From: Straminergon stramineum
Lineage: Eukaryota > Streptophyta > Bryopsida > Hypnales > Calliergonaceae
Length of the DNA stretch: 64,000 nt
Assembly (NCBI GenBank): GCA_963920665.1
Contig: OY987267.1
Location: forward strand, 1,860,001-1,924,000
Reading direction: 5' to 3'
The notes beneath the pieces were generated by a model. The model did no database searches. It had not been told where the DNA came from and was given only the letters and a program-made list of their open reading frames with translations. Made by a program: the position numbers and the translations under genes. Positions 1-11,620 of this stretch are shown piece after piece; position 1 is the first letter of the stretch, and every line of letters starts with the position of its first letter.

Positions 1-518
1 CGCGCTACTTTGGGACTCCCGAACTTCCACCCGGCATAACTTTGCGGTCCGGGATCCAAATCGCACATGCGACCCCATTTTCGACATCTACGCGACGCGT
101 AGATGCCGATGGACTACTCACTTGCTCCATTCGGACAAGTACTCGCAAAGATATCGCCCTCCAAAGATTCGGGACACTCCCGCCGCGGCCGGGACACTCC
201 CGGCGCGGCCAGAGCACTCCCGGCGCGACTAGGGCGCTCCCGGCGCGACCGGGACACCCCCAACTTTGAACGCCCATAACTTTTGACTCGCAAGTCCAAA
301 TCACGCGTTCTTTGGACGGCTAGAAGCGTCTTCTCAAGACCTTTCCAAGCATGTATCACACGCCCTCAAATTCATCCGGATCAGAGCGCTACATCGCTCT
401 GATCGCTCGGGACTCCTAGTCCCCCTCACCTCATCTCTTGCAAGGCTTGGGGAGTCACCCCCAATGTCCCCCTTGCTCACCAAGGTGGCACGGGCACGCC
501 TTGTGATGAGGGTCGTGA
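1..518. repeat. LTR-like GC-rich repeat fragment, truncated by the window edge
   Basis: This stretch is GC-richer than the AT-rich DNA that follows and contains no convincing gene. It ends near 508-518 with GGGTCGTGACA, which resembles the inner end of many plant LTRs (their outer end is often TGTCACGACC, its complement). A possible primer-binding-like sequence, TGGTGACAGCGG, lies farther on at about 595, which would put the LTR end elsewhere, so the boundary is unclear. The short overlapping open frames here are explained by GC-rich repeats. It may be part of a Ty3/gypsy or other LTR element whose left part is outside the window. No internal gag or pol sequence is seen. Confidence 0.3.
171..258. 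repeat. Short GC-rich minisatellite
   Basis: About five imperfect copies of an 18-base unit of the form GGGACACTCCCGGCGCGG follow one another, with small changes such as AGAGCACTCC and AGGGCGCTCC. The repeat creates spurious open frames on both strands. Confidence 0.75.
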
Positions 519-909
519 CACATAGGAACGGATTGGGGAATGGTCTCCAAATGCATGTGAAACATATTTTGATTTTAAGGTTCACATACACTTTTGGTGA
601 CAGCGGCAGTCCTCAGAATTAGTATTCCAAACGTAGACTTCGTTATCATTACATAGAGGGTTTATTCTTTCATTTACACATTAGGTCAAGAAAAGATGGT
701 CAATCTTGCAAGAGAGTGCAATGTCAGCGTTGGTGCTTGATGTATCATATAATGAATGCTATTCATTTCATTGACATTTTCCTACAAAGACCAACACAAT
801 TACATGGTGTGTTTCTATGTGATGTGTTGAAGAGAATTTTATATACAAAATTCAAATTAAAACATGAAAGACAACTTCATTTACAACACTTGTAGCCATG
901 ATTGGGGAA

Positions 910-1101
910 TCAATCATAATTTGCATTAAAGTATTGTATGTCATTTGCTTCTATGTCATCATTAATCAGATGTTGCAATGTAGTTGCAACCACATTGGGC
1001 TTTACTTCCACTGCATTGTATATGATGGGTGTCTTTGGTATGAGGTCTTCATGCAAGGTCGTGGCTTCTAGTCCATGAAAATTAGTTGTCTTATCCAACA
1101 C
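910..1101 (-). pseudogene. Unidentified 63-codon open frame abutting the CACTA element
   Basis: An open frame on the minus strand encodes a short acidic peptide (it contains IPKTPIIYNAVEVKPNVV and ends in NANYD). Its composition looks more protein-like than the surrounding AT-rich sequence. Its apparent ATG overlaps the first bases of the CACTA inverted repeat at 1099, so any true upstream coding part would have been cut off by the transposon. I do not recognise the family. It may be a fragment of an older transposon or gene, or a chance frame. Confidence 0.2.
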
Positions 1102-1126
1102 TAAAACAAAATGGATGTTTATGACT
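1099..1126 (+). repeat. Left terminal inverted repeat of the CACTA element
   Basis: It starts CACTAAAACAAAATGGATG and continues TTTATGAC. It pairs with 6132-6159 with one substitution and one length difference in a run of T. Confidence 0.85.
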
Positions 1127-1317
1127 ATGAAAATATGATTGAGGATGATTGGTGACTACTTGTAGTAATATTTTTGGAGGCCAATACTTTGGAGAGAAAT
1201 ATGACTGCTACTTATATTTTGGCCTTGTACATCATGGGCTTATAATATACATTTGTTTGGAACACCAAAATATTTTATAGGGCTTCATGGGTAACATATT
1301 TGGGGAAGGCATAGTCA

Positions 1318-1500
1318 TAATTAATAGTCATATTTTGCAGTCATATTTCTATGATAGTCACATTTTTTTCCTTTAGGGCAGCCTGAAGAAATTTGGATGG
1401 GAAATATATTTGGAGAGTGCTAAGTCATACTTTCACTTTAGTCATATTTCTTAGTCATATTTTCACTTTAGTCATATTTTGTAGTCATATTTTGTAGATA
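1318..1500. repeat. Left subterminal repeat cluster (AGTCATATTT)
   Basis: At least seven copies of TAGTCATATTT or close variants lie in direct orientation, spaced 15-30 bases apart. In CACTA elements such clusters bind the element's own DNA-binding protein (TNPA in Spm); that role here is inferred. Confidence 0.75.
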
Positions 1501-3943
1501 TATTTTTTTGGTAGTTATTTTTTTTCCTTTGGAGGAAGCCTAAGAAAAAGGTGGGCAATCTAAGATAACTCTTTTATATTTTGCCCCTAGAGGCCATTCC
1601 TTGGAATTAAGGCATGACTTTGTTTAATACTTATTAAAATAAATTATTTTCTTTTGTATAATGTGTCTATTAAAGAATTAATGTCCAAATAATTTAGGGT
1701 GGCATATGTTTATATTTTTATTAATATATTGAAAAAATTTATAGGAATTAGAAAAGGAATAGAGAAGATTAAAGTAATTCATAATAGGAGATAATTAAAA
1801 AAAAATTGAGGATTTAAGGGAAAATTAGAGAGGAATAAAAGCTTATAGACAGACCAAAGCACCAAGGTGGGACTAAGCCTAAGAACCCAAGATGAAAATC
1901 AGGCCTCCCTTGATCCTATATTGGAACTTGTCATGGGTTTGACTAATTATGCTAATTGATTGTGATGGTTAATACAAAACAAAACCTAGTGCATTTAAAT
2001 TGGTAATATAGATTGAAGGTTGTGGAGTTTAGAAATAATACTTGAAGCTTAGAAAAGATCTAATTCAAGGAAAAGAAAGAAGAATGTGAGCAAAATTCAT
2101 ACCGAAGTGGCCATGAAGCAAGAGTAAGCGAGGAGTGCGATTAGTGTTGAGAGTCTCTAAGTGTTTGAAGAAGAAGTGTAGGTTCCAAGTTACTACTAGA
2201 AACTTTGGACATGGTTAGGAGATTAATATGACCCCCTTATAGGGATTTGACTTTGTATTATATAGAGATTGTTGATTACAATACATATAGTTGATCAAAT
2301 GAAGTTTCAAAGTCTTAAGTAGATATTTAATTAGCAATTATGAAGTTGATGTCATTACAATTGTTTGATTCCTAGAGTAATTAGAAATCAATTAGTAGTA
2401 ATAGAAGTTAAAGATTGCAATTCTAAACTATCCCCAAAAATAAAGGAAAAAAAAATATTGAAAATAATATAGAGAAAGTAAAGAAAGAAAAGTAGAAAGA
2501 AATAGGTTGAAAGAAAAGAATTAGATCATATATCTAATTTATACCTCTAGTTGTAAAAGTTGTTATTTAAGTTATATACAAAAACACAATAAATGCAATA
2601 AAAATGGATTAAAGCAAACCTCATAATACAATTACAATATACCTGTTGAATTATTGGAGAATGGGGATGTGGTGGAAATAGATTTCAAGGCTTGTCTTTA
2701 AATTTGGCATTTAGTTTTTTTCTTCTTGTAGAAACTATATTTGCACTACAAATTAGAGGTTTAGGTCAAACCTCTAAGAATTTATTAAATCCAAATTTGA
2801 ATTCAAGATCACTTAGTTAATTTGTAGAAAATTCTAGTAACATATCACACTTTAAAAAATAGATAAAAATTATGGAAGATAGAGAACAATGAAATTGAAT
2901 ATTCTATAGTATTAGTTTTAGATAAAAAATACGAAAATTCATCCAATTCAAGTCAAAAAGGGAACTTGAAATGTAGTGACATTTAGAATCCAATTTTGAA
3001 AGTAAAAATGAATTTAGACTTATAGGCTAAAATAAAATGTTGGATGAAATCTTGAAGGATGAATTAGAGACAAACCTTCATCTATTTATATATTTTTTTT
3101 ATTAGGCTCCAAATTTCTTAAGTTAGATATTTAAGTATTGTTCAATGGACGTTCTAAACGGTGAACAATTTTTTTTCTAATGATAAACTATAAGTGGTTC
3201 ACATCTAAACTAAAACAAACACAAATTAGAAAAATTAGAAATTTTAATTGATTTTGGCCAATCTAGGTCAAAATTTTAGACCTTCAAATATCAAGGATAT
3301 AAATAAAATACTCACATATATCATGTATTGAAGTTTGTTTATTTCTTAAAAAGGTTCTTTGCAATTTCATGTAAGTCTTATTTATAGAGGGACTTTAAAG
3401 GGCCGTTTAGAAATCACAAAATTATTCATACAAAGATTGAGGCTCACTAAGATACACATGCTTGTATTGCAATTAAAAGATGGTTGCTTAAATGTTCTTT
3501 GAAGGATATAGACTATAAAAATATAATCCCTTTTTCTACTTCAAAGATACTTTTAAATAGTGCTTCTATCAAATATTTTTACTCTTATATACTTAGTGCA
3601 TAGACGTAGATATTTTAATTGATGCAAGGCATTTGCTAAGTTGTCTTTTTTTGCCATAATTGTAGGTGTTGAAGGCCTTGCAATTTTTCTTTAGACATTT
3701 TGTAGAATTGTATTGCAACATACATCCACTTTGAAGCAAATTTTGTTGTTAAAATAGCTTAATTGCTTAGTATAGTCAGATTTGGTAAGTCGCATGACTA
3801 CATCAAGTCGCATGACTACATCAAGTCACATGACTAAAGCAAGTCATGTACATGACTAGGGTAAGTCACATGACTAGAGTTTGAAAACCCTAGCTGCCAC
3901 TTCTATGTAGCCGCCATTGATTTAGGGTTTTGAAACCCTAGCC

Positions 3944-4760
3944 GCCGTTTCTTCTTCTTCTTTGTTTTTGGTTGCTTCTTAGGTTTTGCTTCTTATTGTT
4001 GTGTAGCTTTGGCTTCTTCTTTCTTATTAGTTCTTACTTTTTGTTGCTTCTTAGTCCTTAATTCTTGCTTCTAGTTTCTTCTTTCTTATTAGTTCTTACT
4101 TTTTGTTGCTTCTTAGTCCTTGATTCTTGCTTCTAGTTTCTTCTTTCTTATTAGTTCTTACTTTTTGTTGCTTCTTAGTTCTTGATTCTTGCTTCTAGTT
4201 TCTTCTTTCTTATTAGTTCTTACTTTTTGTTGCTTCTTAGTTCTTGATTCTTGCTTCTAGTTTCTTCTTGTTACCTTTAATTCTTAATTCTTGCTTATAG
4301 TTTTTGCTTGTTACGTCTTAATTCTTGCTTCCTAGTTCTCAATTCTTGCTTCTCGTCTTTTCTTTCTACCTCCTAATTCTTGGTTCCTAATTCTTTCTTC
4401 TTATTGCTTCTTAAATTATTCTTCTTACTTCTAGTTTCCTCTTATTATGTCTTAATTCTTGTTTCCTAATTCTTGTCTCTTATTGCTTCTTAATTCTTGC
4501 TTTTAATCTCTTCTTGATGCATTTTAACTTGTGTTTCTTATTGCCTTTCAATTCTTGTTTTTCTTGTTATTTGTTGCATTTTATTACATCTTAACTTGTC
4601 TCTCTTGTTGTTTCTTGTTGCATCTTGATTTGTTTTTTCTTGTTATTTATAGCATCTTAAATTGTGTTTCTTGTTGCCTCTTATTGCATCTTAATTCTTA
4701 CTTCTTGTTTCTTCTTGTTATATCTTACTTCTTGCTTATTATTACCTCTTAGCACTTATC
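3944..4760. repeat. Pyrimidine-rich block with a 62-bp tandem repeat
   Basis: The plus strand is almost purely T with C and some G, built from TTCTTGCTTCTAG-like words. From about 4013 to 4270 a 62-bp unit repeats in near-perfect register: TTTCTTATTAG recurs at 4020, 4082, 4144 and 4206. Beyond 4270 the units decay into shorter 20-40-base variants. Open frames of 70-90 codons at 4531-4933 are leucine/phenylalanine-rich products of this composition and are not counted as genes. Confidence 0.85.
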
Positions 4761-5379
4761 ACCTTCTAGTTTTTGTTCCTTTTATCACTATTGTTGTTCT
4801 TTCCTCTTATTTTCTTGTGTTTTCTAGAGATATAGTGATTATGGATTCTTCTTACTTTAAACTTGTGTTTTACATTTTATGTTGCTTTAAATCTTTGAAA
4901 ATTGAACTATATTGTTCATTTACTATAAATTAACCTCTTTCATTTTATGTGTAGGCACTTAAAGCTGGATTAAAGTTATTGGAGGCTATTTACAACACGA
5001 GAGAGACAACTTCTTCACATTTTTGTAAGGAATTACAAGTCCTAGAGTGTGTAGGAATATATATTTATAGACTATCATTGTGATATGTTTTTTGTTAGTG
5101 ACTAATAAATGTCATTGAAAAAAATCACATTTTTTTCTTGCATTTTCTCTCTTCAATATGATTATCTTTGTGAATCTCAAAAATCATATTTACTCATTTT
5201 TTATTGTATGTATTCATTTATACAACTACTAAACCATATTCATACACGATTGCAACGCCTCATGTCAATTTAGAATGTATGGAAAATGTGATTACAATTT
5301 ATAACAAAAGTTACTATAAACCTCAAGTCACCTAGTTACAAATATCACTTGCTTGAGTCATGTTTTATAATATATCTTA

Positions 5380-6131
5380 ATCAAAATATGACTTGTTGTA
5401 GTTATATGATGCTCACAATCATGCCAATAATGTGACTCTATACTTTTAAAAATATAACTACATTCAATCATAAAATTAGTAGTAACATTCCATGTGAACT
5501 ACTACATGACCAAAAATATGACTTACATCAGTCATATTTCACATCAATAAAAAAAGCGACTCATGAAGGTCATATTCCACATCAATGAAAAATATGATCC
5601 ACTAGAGTCATTTTCTACATCAACATGCAAAGAATATGACCCATGAGAGTCATTTTTCACATCGACAAAAAATATGACTCACAAAAATCATATTCCACAG
5701 CATACCAAAATATGACTACAAAAAGTCATATGCCTCATCCACCAAAATATGACTCACCATAGTCATACTCCACGTCCGCCAAAATATGACTCACCATAGT
5801 CATACTCCACATCCACCAAAATATGACTCACCATAGTCATAGTCCACGTCAGCTTAAAATATCACTACAAGCAGTCACATGCCACGTAGACTTTTTTTCC
5901 TTGCCTGGGCAGGTCAAGAGAAAGTCAAGTCTCCAAGAATAGTCAACGTATATGCCACATTGGCAAAATATGACTAATTATACCCCCCAAATACGATGAC
6001 TACAAATATGACTCATGTCCGAAGCGACTAGTCGGTAATGACTAGACCCAGTCATGTTGCGCGTCATCTACAGTAATTCCTGCATGAGTCATATTTTCAA
6101 ATTTTTTGACTCACTGCAGTCATTTTTTGCA
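5380..6131. repeat. Right subterminal repeat cluster with 37-bp units
   Basis: More than twenty copies of AATATGACT or its complement AGTCATATT occur, often as closely spaced inverted pairs (AATATGACTCACCATAGTCAT). Between 5744 and 5855 they form three tandem units of about 37 bp. The density exceeds that at the left end, as is common for CACTA elements. Confidence 0.75.
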
Positions 6132-6159
6132 GTCATAAAACATCCATTTTGTTGTAGTG
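6132..6159 (-). repeat. Right terminal inverted repeat of the CACTA element
   Basis: On the minus strand it reads CACTACAACAAAATGGATG followed by TTTTATGAC, matching the left end at 1099. Confidence 0.85.
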
Positions 6160-6166
6160 TGTGAGA

Positions 6167-7323
6167 CAAAGTGGATGTCCCAAGAAAATCGCAGAAGTGT
6201 TGAACACGTTGCCTAGAGCAAAGGGGGTGGGAACAAGAATACCACACTTGGAAGGAGAAGAAATCTTTGGGAGTACCAAGAGGATTTAGGGTATATCCAT
6301 CGGTGATGCTGGAGACTCACATAGACCGAATAAAGTCAACTTCTCTCAACTGCATGTGCAAACAAGGTCCACAACAGCTTCTCTTTAATCTTTGGAGGGC
6401 CCAAGTGAACAACCTCAAACAAAAAACCCTAAACATGTTACAACTACATTTGAAAGTGACTGTGACACCTCCAAGTGGCATATTGCTAAGATCAATCACA
6501 AGTCTAATGCAAAATGCCACGCTCAACAACAAACCACCAACATCAAGTGCGCCTCCAAAATTACAAAGGGAAGGAAGGGAACACCAACTCCAAACTATCA
6601 ATGTAGAAAAGAAGATTATGGGAGCAAGCGGGAGGTGGTGGTGGACTTTTGGTTCTATGGGGATGACATTGAATGATGTGTTAAAAGGTACAAAAAGGAA
6701 GTGGGTCATTAATTGGCCAGAGGTGCCTAAGGTTTGGCCCATTCTGAGTGGGACCAACCTCAATTGGGAGGAGACTCTACTACTACATGCAAGCTTCCAC
6801 CTTCAAGAACAGCTAACATTGTCGCCACGGCGTCTCTTCAACATGTCGAAGGTTTTCCAAACCGTCTTGTATGACCAACCGATGCCCAAAAACCCGGATG
6901 CATATCCAACGGTTAGGATCAACCAAACCATTCGGAGGATAGCTAATGCACCAACTACAGAACAACGAAACAAGTAGGAAAGTGCAAGGAATGTTAGAGG
7001 GCAAATTCCGGAAGTGACCTTGCTCCCCTCTCCGGGACTTGGTGCAATAGTGGCGCTTGAGACATGGACAGATCCTAACAAAAACGTCTATCAAATTATA
7101 GTTGGTATGTTCCCCACGTTTACATGCCCAGACTTCGTAAATATGGTTGTTCCAGCTATTGGAGGTCAACAATAATATATGAATTGTAAACACCTATACT
7201 ACTTGTATAGGTACTTCTTCAAGATGGACATTCATGAAGACAAATTCATTCATGCACACAGTTATAGCTTCAATGAGTTGAAGCTACTTCTAGTTCGAGC
7301 AAGAATCATTGCAGTTCCAGAAT
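6167..7323 (+). pseudogene. Decayed SWIM-like zinc-finger gene
   Basis: Several plus-strand frames read in succession look like one broken protein. Segments include DFWFYGDDIE near 6640, then WPEVPKVWPILSGTNLNWEE near 6720-6770, then NMSKVFQTVLYDQPMPKN near 6840. The last segment (about 7060-7320) reads TDPNKNVYQIIVGMFP, TFTCPDFVNM, a stop, NCKHLYYLYRYFFKMD and HEDKFIHAHSYSFNELKLLL. The spaced CPDF and CKH resemble a SWIM zinc finger (CxC...CxH), with the first cysteine lost and an in-frame stop between the halves. SWIM fingers occur in MULE transposases and in plant nuclear proteins. Stops and frameshifts show it is dead. The CACTA element ends directly upstream and may have removed the 5' part. 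The family call is tentative. Confidence 0.4.
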
Positions 7324-9119
7324 AGGGATGGCTACATTCATCCATGTAATTCAATTGAACAATATTCATTTGCATATATTGTAATTGAAATGATTGCAGT
7401 TTACAGAGGAAAAATGTCAATGCATTCATAAAATATAGAAGCATTTTTCATAAGTGAAGTCCATTGTTGCTAATTCATATAAATGACTATAATGTACAAA
7501 TGTACATGCTATTTCAATAAGGCATAATTGAATAAGAATTTGTGTTCACTTGCTATATTTCCAAGTATTTTTCTTATTTTCAAAACATCTTCATAGTCTT
7601 TTTTATTCCAATGTGTTCCCATTCATTTTCCCATTTTTTTAATTTCCCCTTCTATTTAGTTCTTATGTCCCCATTTTTTTCTTTCCCCATTTTTTTCCTT
7701 TCCCCTTTTTTTTCCCCCATCTTCTCTTCTTTCCCTATTTTTTTTCTTTTTCCATTTTCTTATCTTTCTCCCATTTTTTTTCTTTCACCATTCTCTACAA
7801 TTTTGGGGAGGATGTCAACATTTGGCAATTCTTACAATTATGAAGAAAATAAAATTTATAATTGAAAATTATGTAAACCTTGTAACCTTAAGATTCGAGT
7901 GAAATGTCTACCAAAAATCAACCATGGCTTGTGGTCATCATCTCACCCTAACCTTTAGATTATCTACTCATCCTACCCATGTGTACTTATATAGGAGCAC
8001 GTGAAAATCCCAATCATTATGGGATATTCAAAACCCCAAATCCTATGTATTCAAATTAGGTAGTCAAAACAACGCAACTAAATTGTGCCTAAATGACATC
8101 TACCTATAATACTTCTATCGTCTAGCACATTTCCCATTGTAATCATTAAACTAAGTTGTGAAACTTTTCGATAAAATTTGACAATTTTTTCCCATTGTAG
8201 TAAACAATTTCAGAAGAATAAAAAATAACTCATTCCAAAATCCACAATTTTAGGGGACATGGTCATAGGTCACAATATTTAATAAAAATAGGAAGTTTTC
8301 ACCTATTTGGGGGAAAAAAATGAAAAAAGTAAATTTGGGGGGCAAAAAATTGCCTCCAAAATGTTTTGGGGGCTCTAGGCTCACAAACTCCACGTTCACA
8401 GCTCACAGGCTCACAGCTCCAAGCTCACATGCTAGCGTTGTTGTATCAAGAAATTATAGAAAAAGATCTAAAACTTTAGGAATTATATGCAAAAAAATAA
8501 AATGGACTTTCATGGATGTATTTCTGCCAACTTTGGCCCAATGTAGTGTGCATTTGCCCATGAGGCGTTTTCCCTATGACCACGGTATCTACCGTTGGTC
8601 AAGAGCTATTGAGTCTTGGTGTGGTTAGATTGCTAACCAATTAGAGGGCTCACTGTTGACTCATAGCACACTATCTCTCATGTTGGCATGATGTGTTTGT
8701 GCACGACAAATTGTTGACAAGCTATATTTTATTTTGCTTCAATATCTTTAGATTCCCTACCACAGTACCAACTCTCTTAGAAGCCGCTCTTGTATTGCCT
8801 AAGCAACCTATTTTGGATTGTCCTCATCTTTTCAAGCATAATTCTTAGCTACTACATAGACATGTGTAATTATATGTATATAACTTTGTCATTGTATAAA
8901 TAAACTCCGAAATTTTAAAAGTATTCATTACATTCAAGTGTATACACAATCGAGTGATCGACCATAGGCTCTCATGTTCAAAAGCTCAAAGGTACAAAAT
9001 TAATTAATTGATAAGAATTAATTAATATAATCCAAATGCAATTTAGATATATCTATATTATAAAATTTGTAACACCTTCACATTGAATTATCACTAAATA
9101 TATTTTTTTTCCTTGGTAA
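7324..9119. other. AT-rich spacer with T/C-rich low-complexity tract
   Basis: I see no gene. From 7600 to 7800 the plus strand is a run of CCCCATTTTTTT-like units mixed with CTTTC, which explains a phenylalanine-rich 107-codon open frame. A 102-codon frame at 8320-8628 has no recognisable features. The remainder is unique-looking AT-rich DNA. Confidence 0.6.
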
Positions 9120-10292
9120 TATGATGTTTTCATTAACCCCCCAAATCCCTAGGCTTTTTTCCATCAAATTTCACATAAAACTGCCATTTCTATTGCAACG
9201 AGCAAAAACATTTAGAAATTATTTATTTTGTATATCTAATCATGGGATCTTGCACTAGATTAGTGTAAAAATGTCTAGAAGAAATTTCAAAACTTAAAAA
9301 AGCATGAATTGCAAGATATGTGTGTTTAAGTAAAAAAAAATTCTACATTGAATGACTAGATTTTAAGGCTTAGAATCTTTGTAGCTTGAAAATTTTGCAC
9401 TACCAATAATGAATTTTTTAAAAAATGAATTGAAGAATTGAGTTGAAAAATTAGGAAAAACATTTTTTTTAAATACACTTGATTTTCATTCTTTAAAAAA
9501 TTGTTAAGTAGAAGTAAGTATGAGATCAAAGGAAAAACTAAATTGTTAATAGGTCTAAGATGGAATTGAAATATCATAATCCCAATGGTGAGATTGTTCT
9601 AGCGAAAGAACTAAACCTTACCAAACTTTTGTGAAAAATTGTGAAAATTGAAAATGGTGGTGCTTCTTTGGATTCATTCTTCAAGGCCGGTTAGCTACAT
9701 TCTTGAAAATTTTCAAATCATTTGGAATTGTATAACATACAAGAAAAAAATAATAAGCAAAGAGCAATAGATAATGATTCTAAATACAAAATTGTTATGA
9801 GTTATGGAATTGAAAAACGCCAACCTGATGGTTGCAATGTTTTAATAAACAATCTACATCCTCAAACTTTATTTTTTTCAAAAGATATTGAAAATAGAGT
9901 AAATAAAGGACTTCAAAGTTTACTTGGGAACAGAGAATCCATAACTGCCTGCAAACAAAAACTCCTCAAAATTTTTGGCTCATTGATAAATATAGAATGA
10001 TTCAAAGCTCTTTGCATACATGTAAATCTAGAAAACCAATTTCAAATTTTTGTTTCTAAGAAAGTGATTTTCTCTAATTTGCCCAAACTACCCATTTACG
10101 GAAAAAACACATTAGGCCATAACTTTCAACTCATTCTTCCAAATGTCCTACAATTTAGTGCATTTGAAAGATATTCCTCATCCACACCTTCTATTAAAGT
10201 TTGGGCCCAAAACATGGAAATCTCTAGTCACATGAACCTATCCCAAATTGCTATGTTGTCAAATTCAACAAGTTGGTCCTTTAGGGGTTAAT
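9120..10292 (+). repeat. R1 repeat, single copy (about 1.1 kb)
   Basis: This AT-rich segment is clearly related to the two tandem copies at 21.24-23.2 kb. Shared blocks occur in the same order: GATCTTGCACTAG, TTTCAAATCATTTGGAATTG, CATCCTC with TTATTTTTTTCAAAA, AGAGAATCCATAA, GGCCATAACTTT, GAAAGATATTCCT and a terminal GGTCCTTTAGGGGTTAA. Overall identity looks like 70-80 percent by eye. It contains no intact gene; the 75- and 92-codon frames inside it are not conserved in the other copies. Confidence 0.7.
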
Positions 10293-11465
10293 AAAGAAAA
10301 GAAAAGAAAAGAAAAAACCCAACCCTATATCCATTCTTGACAAATAGACTTCTATTGAAAGTGTCCCCAAATGTGCAATTAAATCGTTCCCATACTTAAC
10401 CCCTAAGTGCCTAAGCCTTTCCAAGTGTGTTTTGATTATGAAAAAAAAGAATTGGCTTGTAGTTATCCTCAATGAAGCAAATTGTATTTTTTTCCAAATC
10501 CAACCATATAGATGTTAATAGATCTTGTTTATTAGTATGCACACCAATTTTGAGTACAAAATTTCCTAGGAGTTGTGATATTATAGCAAATGAAATGTAC
10601 ATTTTCTTTTTTTTGAATGTTGTCTTTGTCCACAATGTTTCAAAAATTTGCATATAAATGTTTTTTGGGATTGGAGGTAACATGAACAACTTCAAAGAGT
10701 GTTAGCACACTAAAATTCACTTCCAAAAAACTTAATTTCATATGTAAAAACATCAAACTCAGTTCACAATCCACCTTGCAATTGTTGAAATGCAATTTTT
10801 GTTTATGAGTAGAAATTGCAAATAGCTTCGAATAAGCACTTGCATGTTGAAATTTTCAATGGTGAAAATCATGAAAACACTTTAAACTTTTCATTGGGAC
10901 CATTCTCAAAGGAAATGGATAAGTACAATTTATTAGATCTCAAATCAAATGAAATTGCCAAGCTTTACATAAAGCCGGGAAATGAAGAAAAATTAGCATG
11001 CTTTACACTCCACTTTTAGTACACACATGCCTTTGAAGACCTCTCAATAATTGAATATGTACTTTTCTACATGAAAAATGAAAGTTTTTCATAGTTAACC
11101 CTTAAAATTGCCCCAAATTTTTTTTAAACTAGTCACAGGAATTTAACTGCCCACATAGAAATGGGCCTGAAATTTCAGATCGACCATATATGATCGTTAA
11201 GGCAGTTAGGGGTTAATTGTCACTAGTTGACAATTAATTCTTTAGATTCTAGTACTATGACCAAGCTATGAGCCGGTTTCAAGGCCCAAGGAGTTCCACT
11301 TTGAAAATTAAAGTAATTCCATGCCTAATCCAAAAAATTATATTTCTTTATATTCACAATTTCCAATTGTTAGATACCACAAAAATGGTTTTTTTCTTAG
11401 AAAAGGTGCCTCTAACTATGCTGAATTACTTATTTTGACAGTGTTGGGTGTTTTCACCTACCTTT
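10293..11465. other. AT-rich spacer without recognisable gene
   Basis: A short AAAAG run lies at 10293-10316. The phrase TTAACCCCTAAG at about 10398 and GTTAGGGGTTAA at about 11206 recall the end of the R1 repeat in both orientations, so old R1 fragments may be present. No gene is supported. Confidence 0.5.
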
Positions 11466-11620
11466 GGTTAGTTCTGAAAAAGAAAATCTAGAAAGGTCAA
11501 AGATTTTACTTCCATGCAGAATCTTTGTTGAATTGTAATCTTCCAGGTCCTGTACGGTACTACAACCGACTCACAATTCGTGTATTTGTTTGTAAGATAC
11601 CTTTAGCGGGTTTTATGGGC
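11466..11620 (+). repeat. Diverged direct duplicate, copy 1
   Basis: The segment matches 12295-12460. Shared blocks include CTAGAAAGGTCA/CTAGAGAGGTCAG, GTTGAATTGTAAT, CTCCAG/TTCCAG, TACGGTA and GCTCACAATT followed by GTGTATT. The two copies lie about 835 bp apart, downstream of the MATE gene, and suggest an old local duplication. Confidence 0.6.

Larger units (their letters stand above)
1099..6159. mobile_element. Non-autonomous CACTA (En/Spm-like) DNA transposon, about 5.06 kb
   Basis: The element begins CACTAAAACAAAATGGATG at 1099 and ends with the complement of CACTACAACAAAATGGATG at 6159. The terminal inverted repeats match at about 26 of 28 positions. Just inside both ends are many copies of AGTCATATTT and its complement, the arrangement known for CACTA subterminal binding sites. 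No transposase frame is visible; the interior is AT-rich with a large pyrimidine-rich block at 3944-4760. The three bases outside (CAA left, TGT right) do not match, so the usual 3-bp target duplication has decayed or the element is rearranged. It directly borders the decayed SWIM-like gene on its right. It probably depends on an autonomous partner elsewhere. Confidence 0.85.

Noticed and set aside
595..610. Primer-binding-site-like TGGTGACAGCGGC
   Set aside because: It is not directly adjacent to a clear LTR end and no gag or pol follows; mentioned only as an uncertainty of the left-end repeat.
3780..3880. Short repeated AAGTCGCATGACTA words taken as a CRISPR-like array
   Set aside because: Repeats abut with no unique spacers of constant length, in a plant genome, within a CACTA element.
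4531..4933. Membrane-protein-like Phe/Leu-rich frames
   Set aside because: They are the translation of a T/C-rich simple repeat inside the CACTA element.
6267..6977. 236-codon open frame read as one gene
   Set aside because: The protein-like segments here switch among frames; the single long frame mixes real and shifted codons, so a pseudogene call fits better.
7542..7865. 107-codon Phe/Ser-rich frame
   Set aside because: Produced by CCCCATTTTTTT low-complexity sequence.
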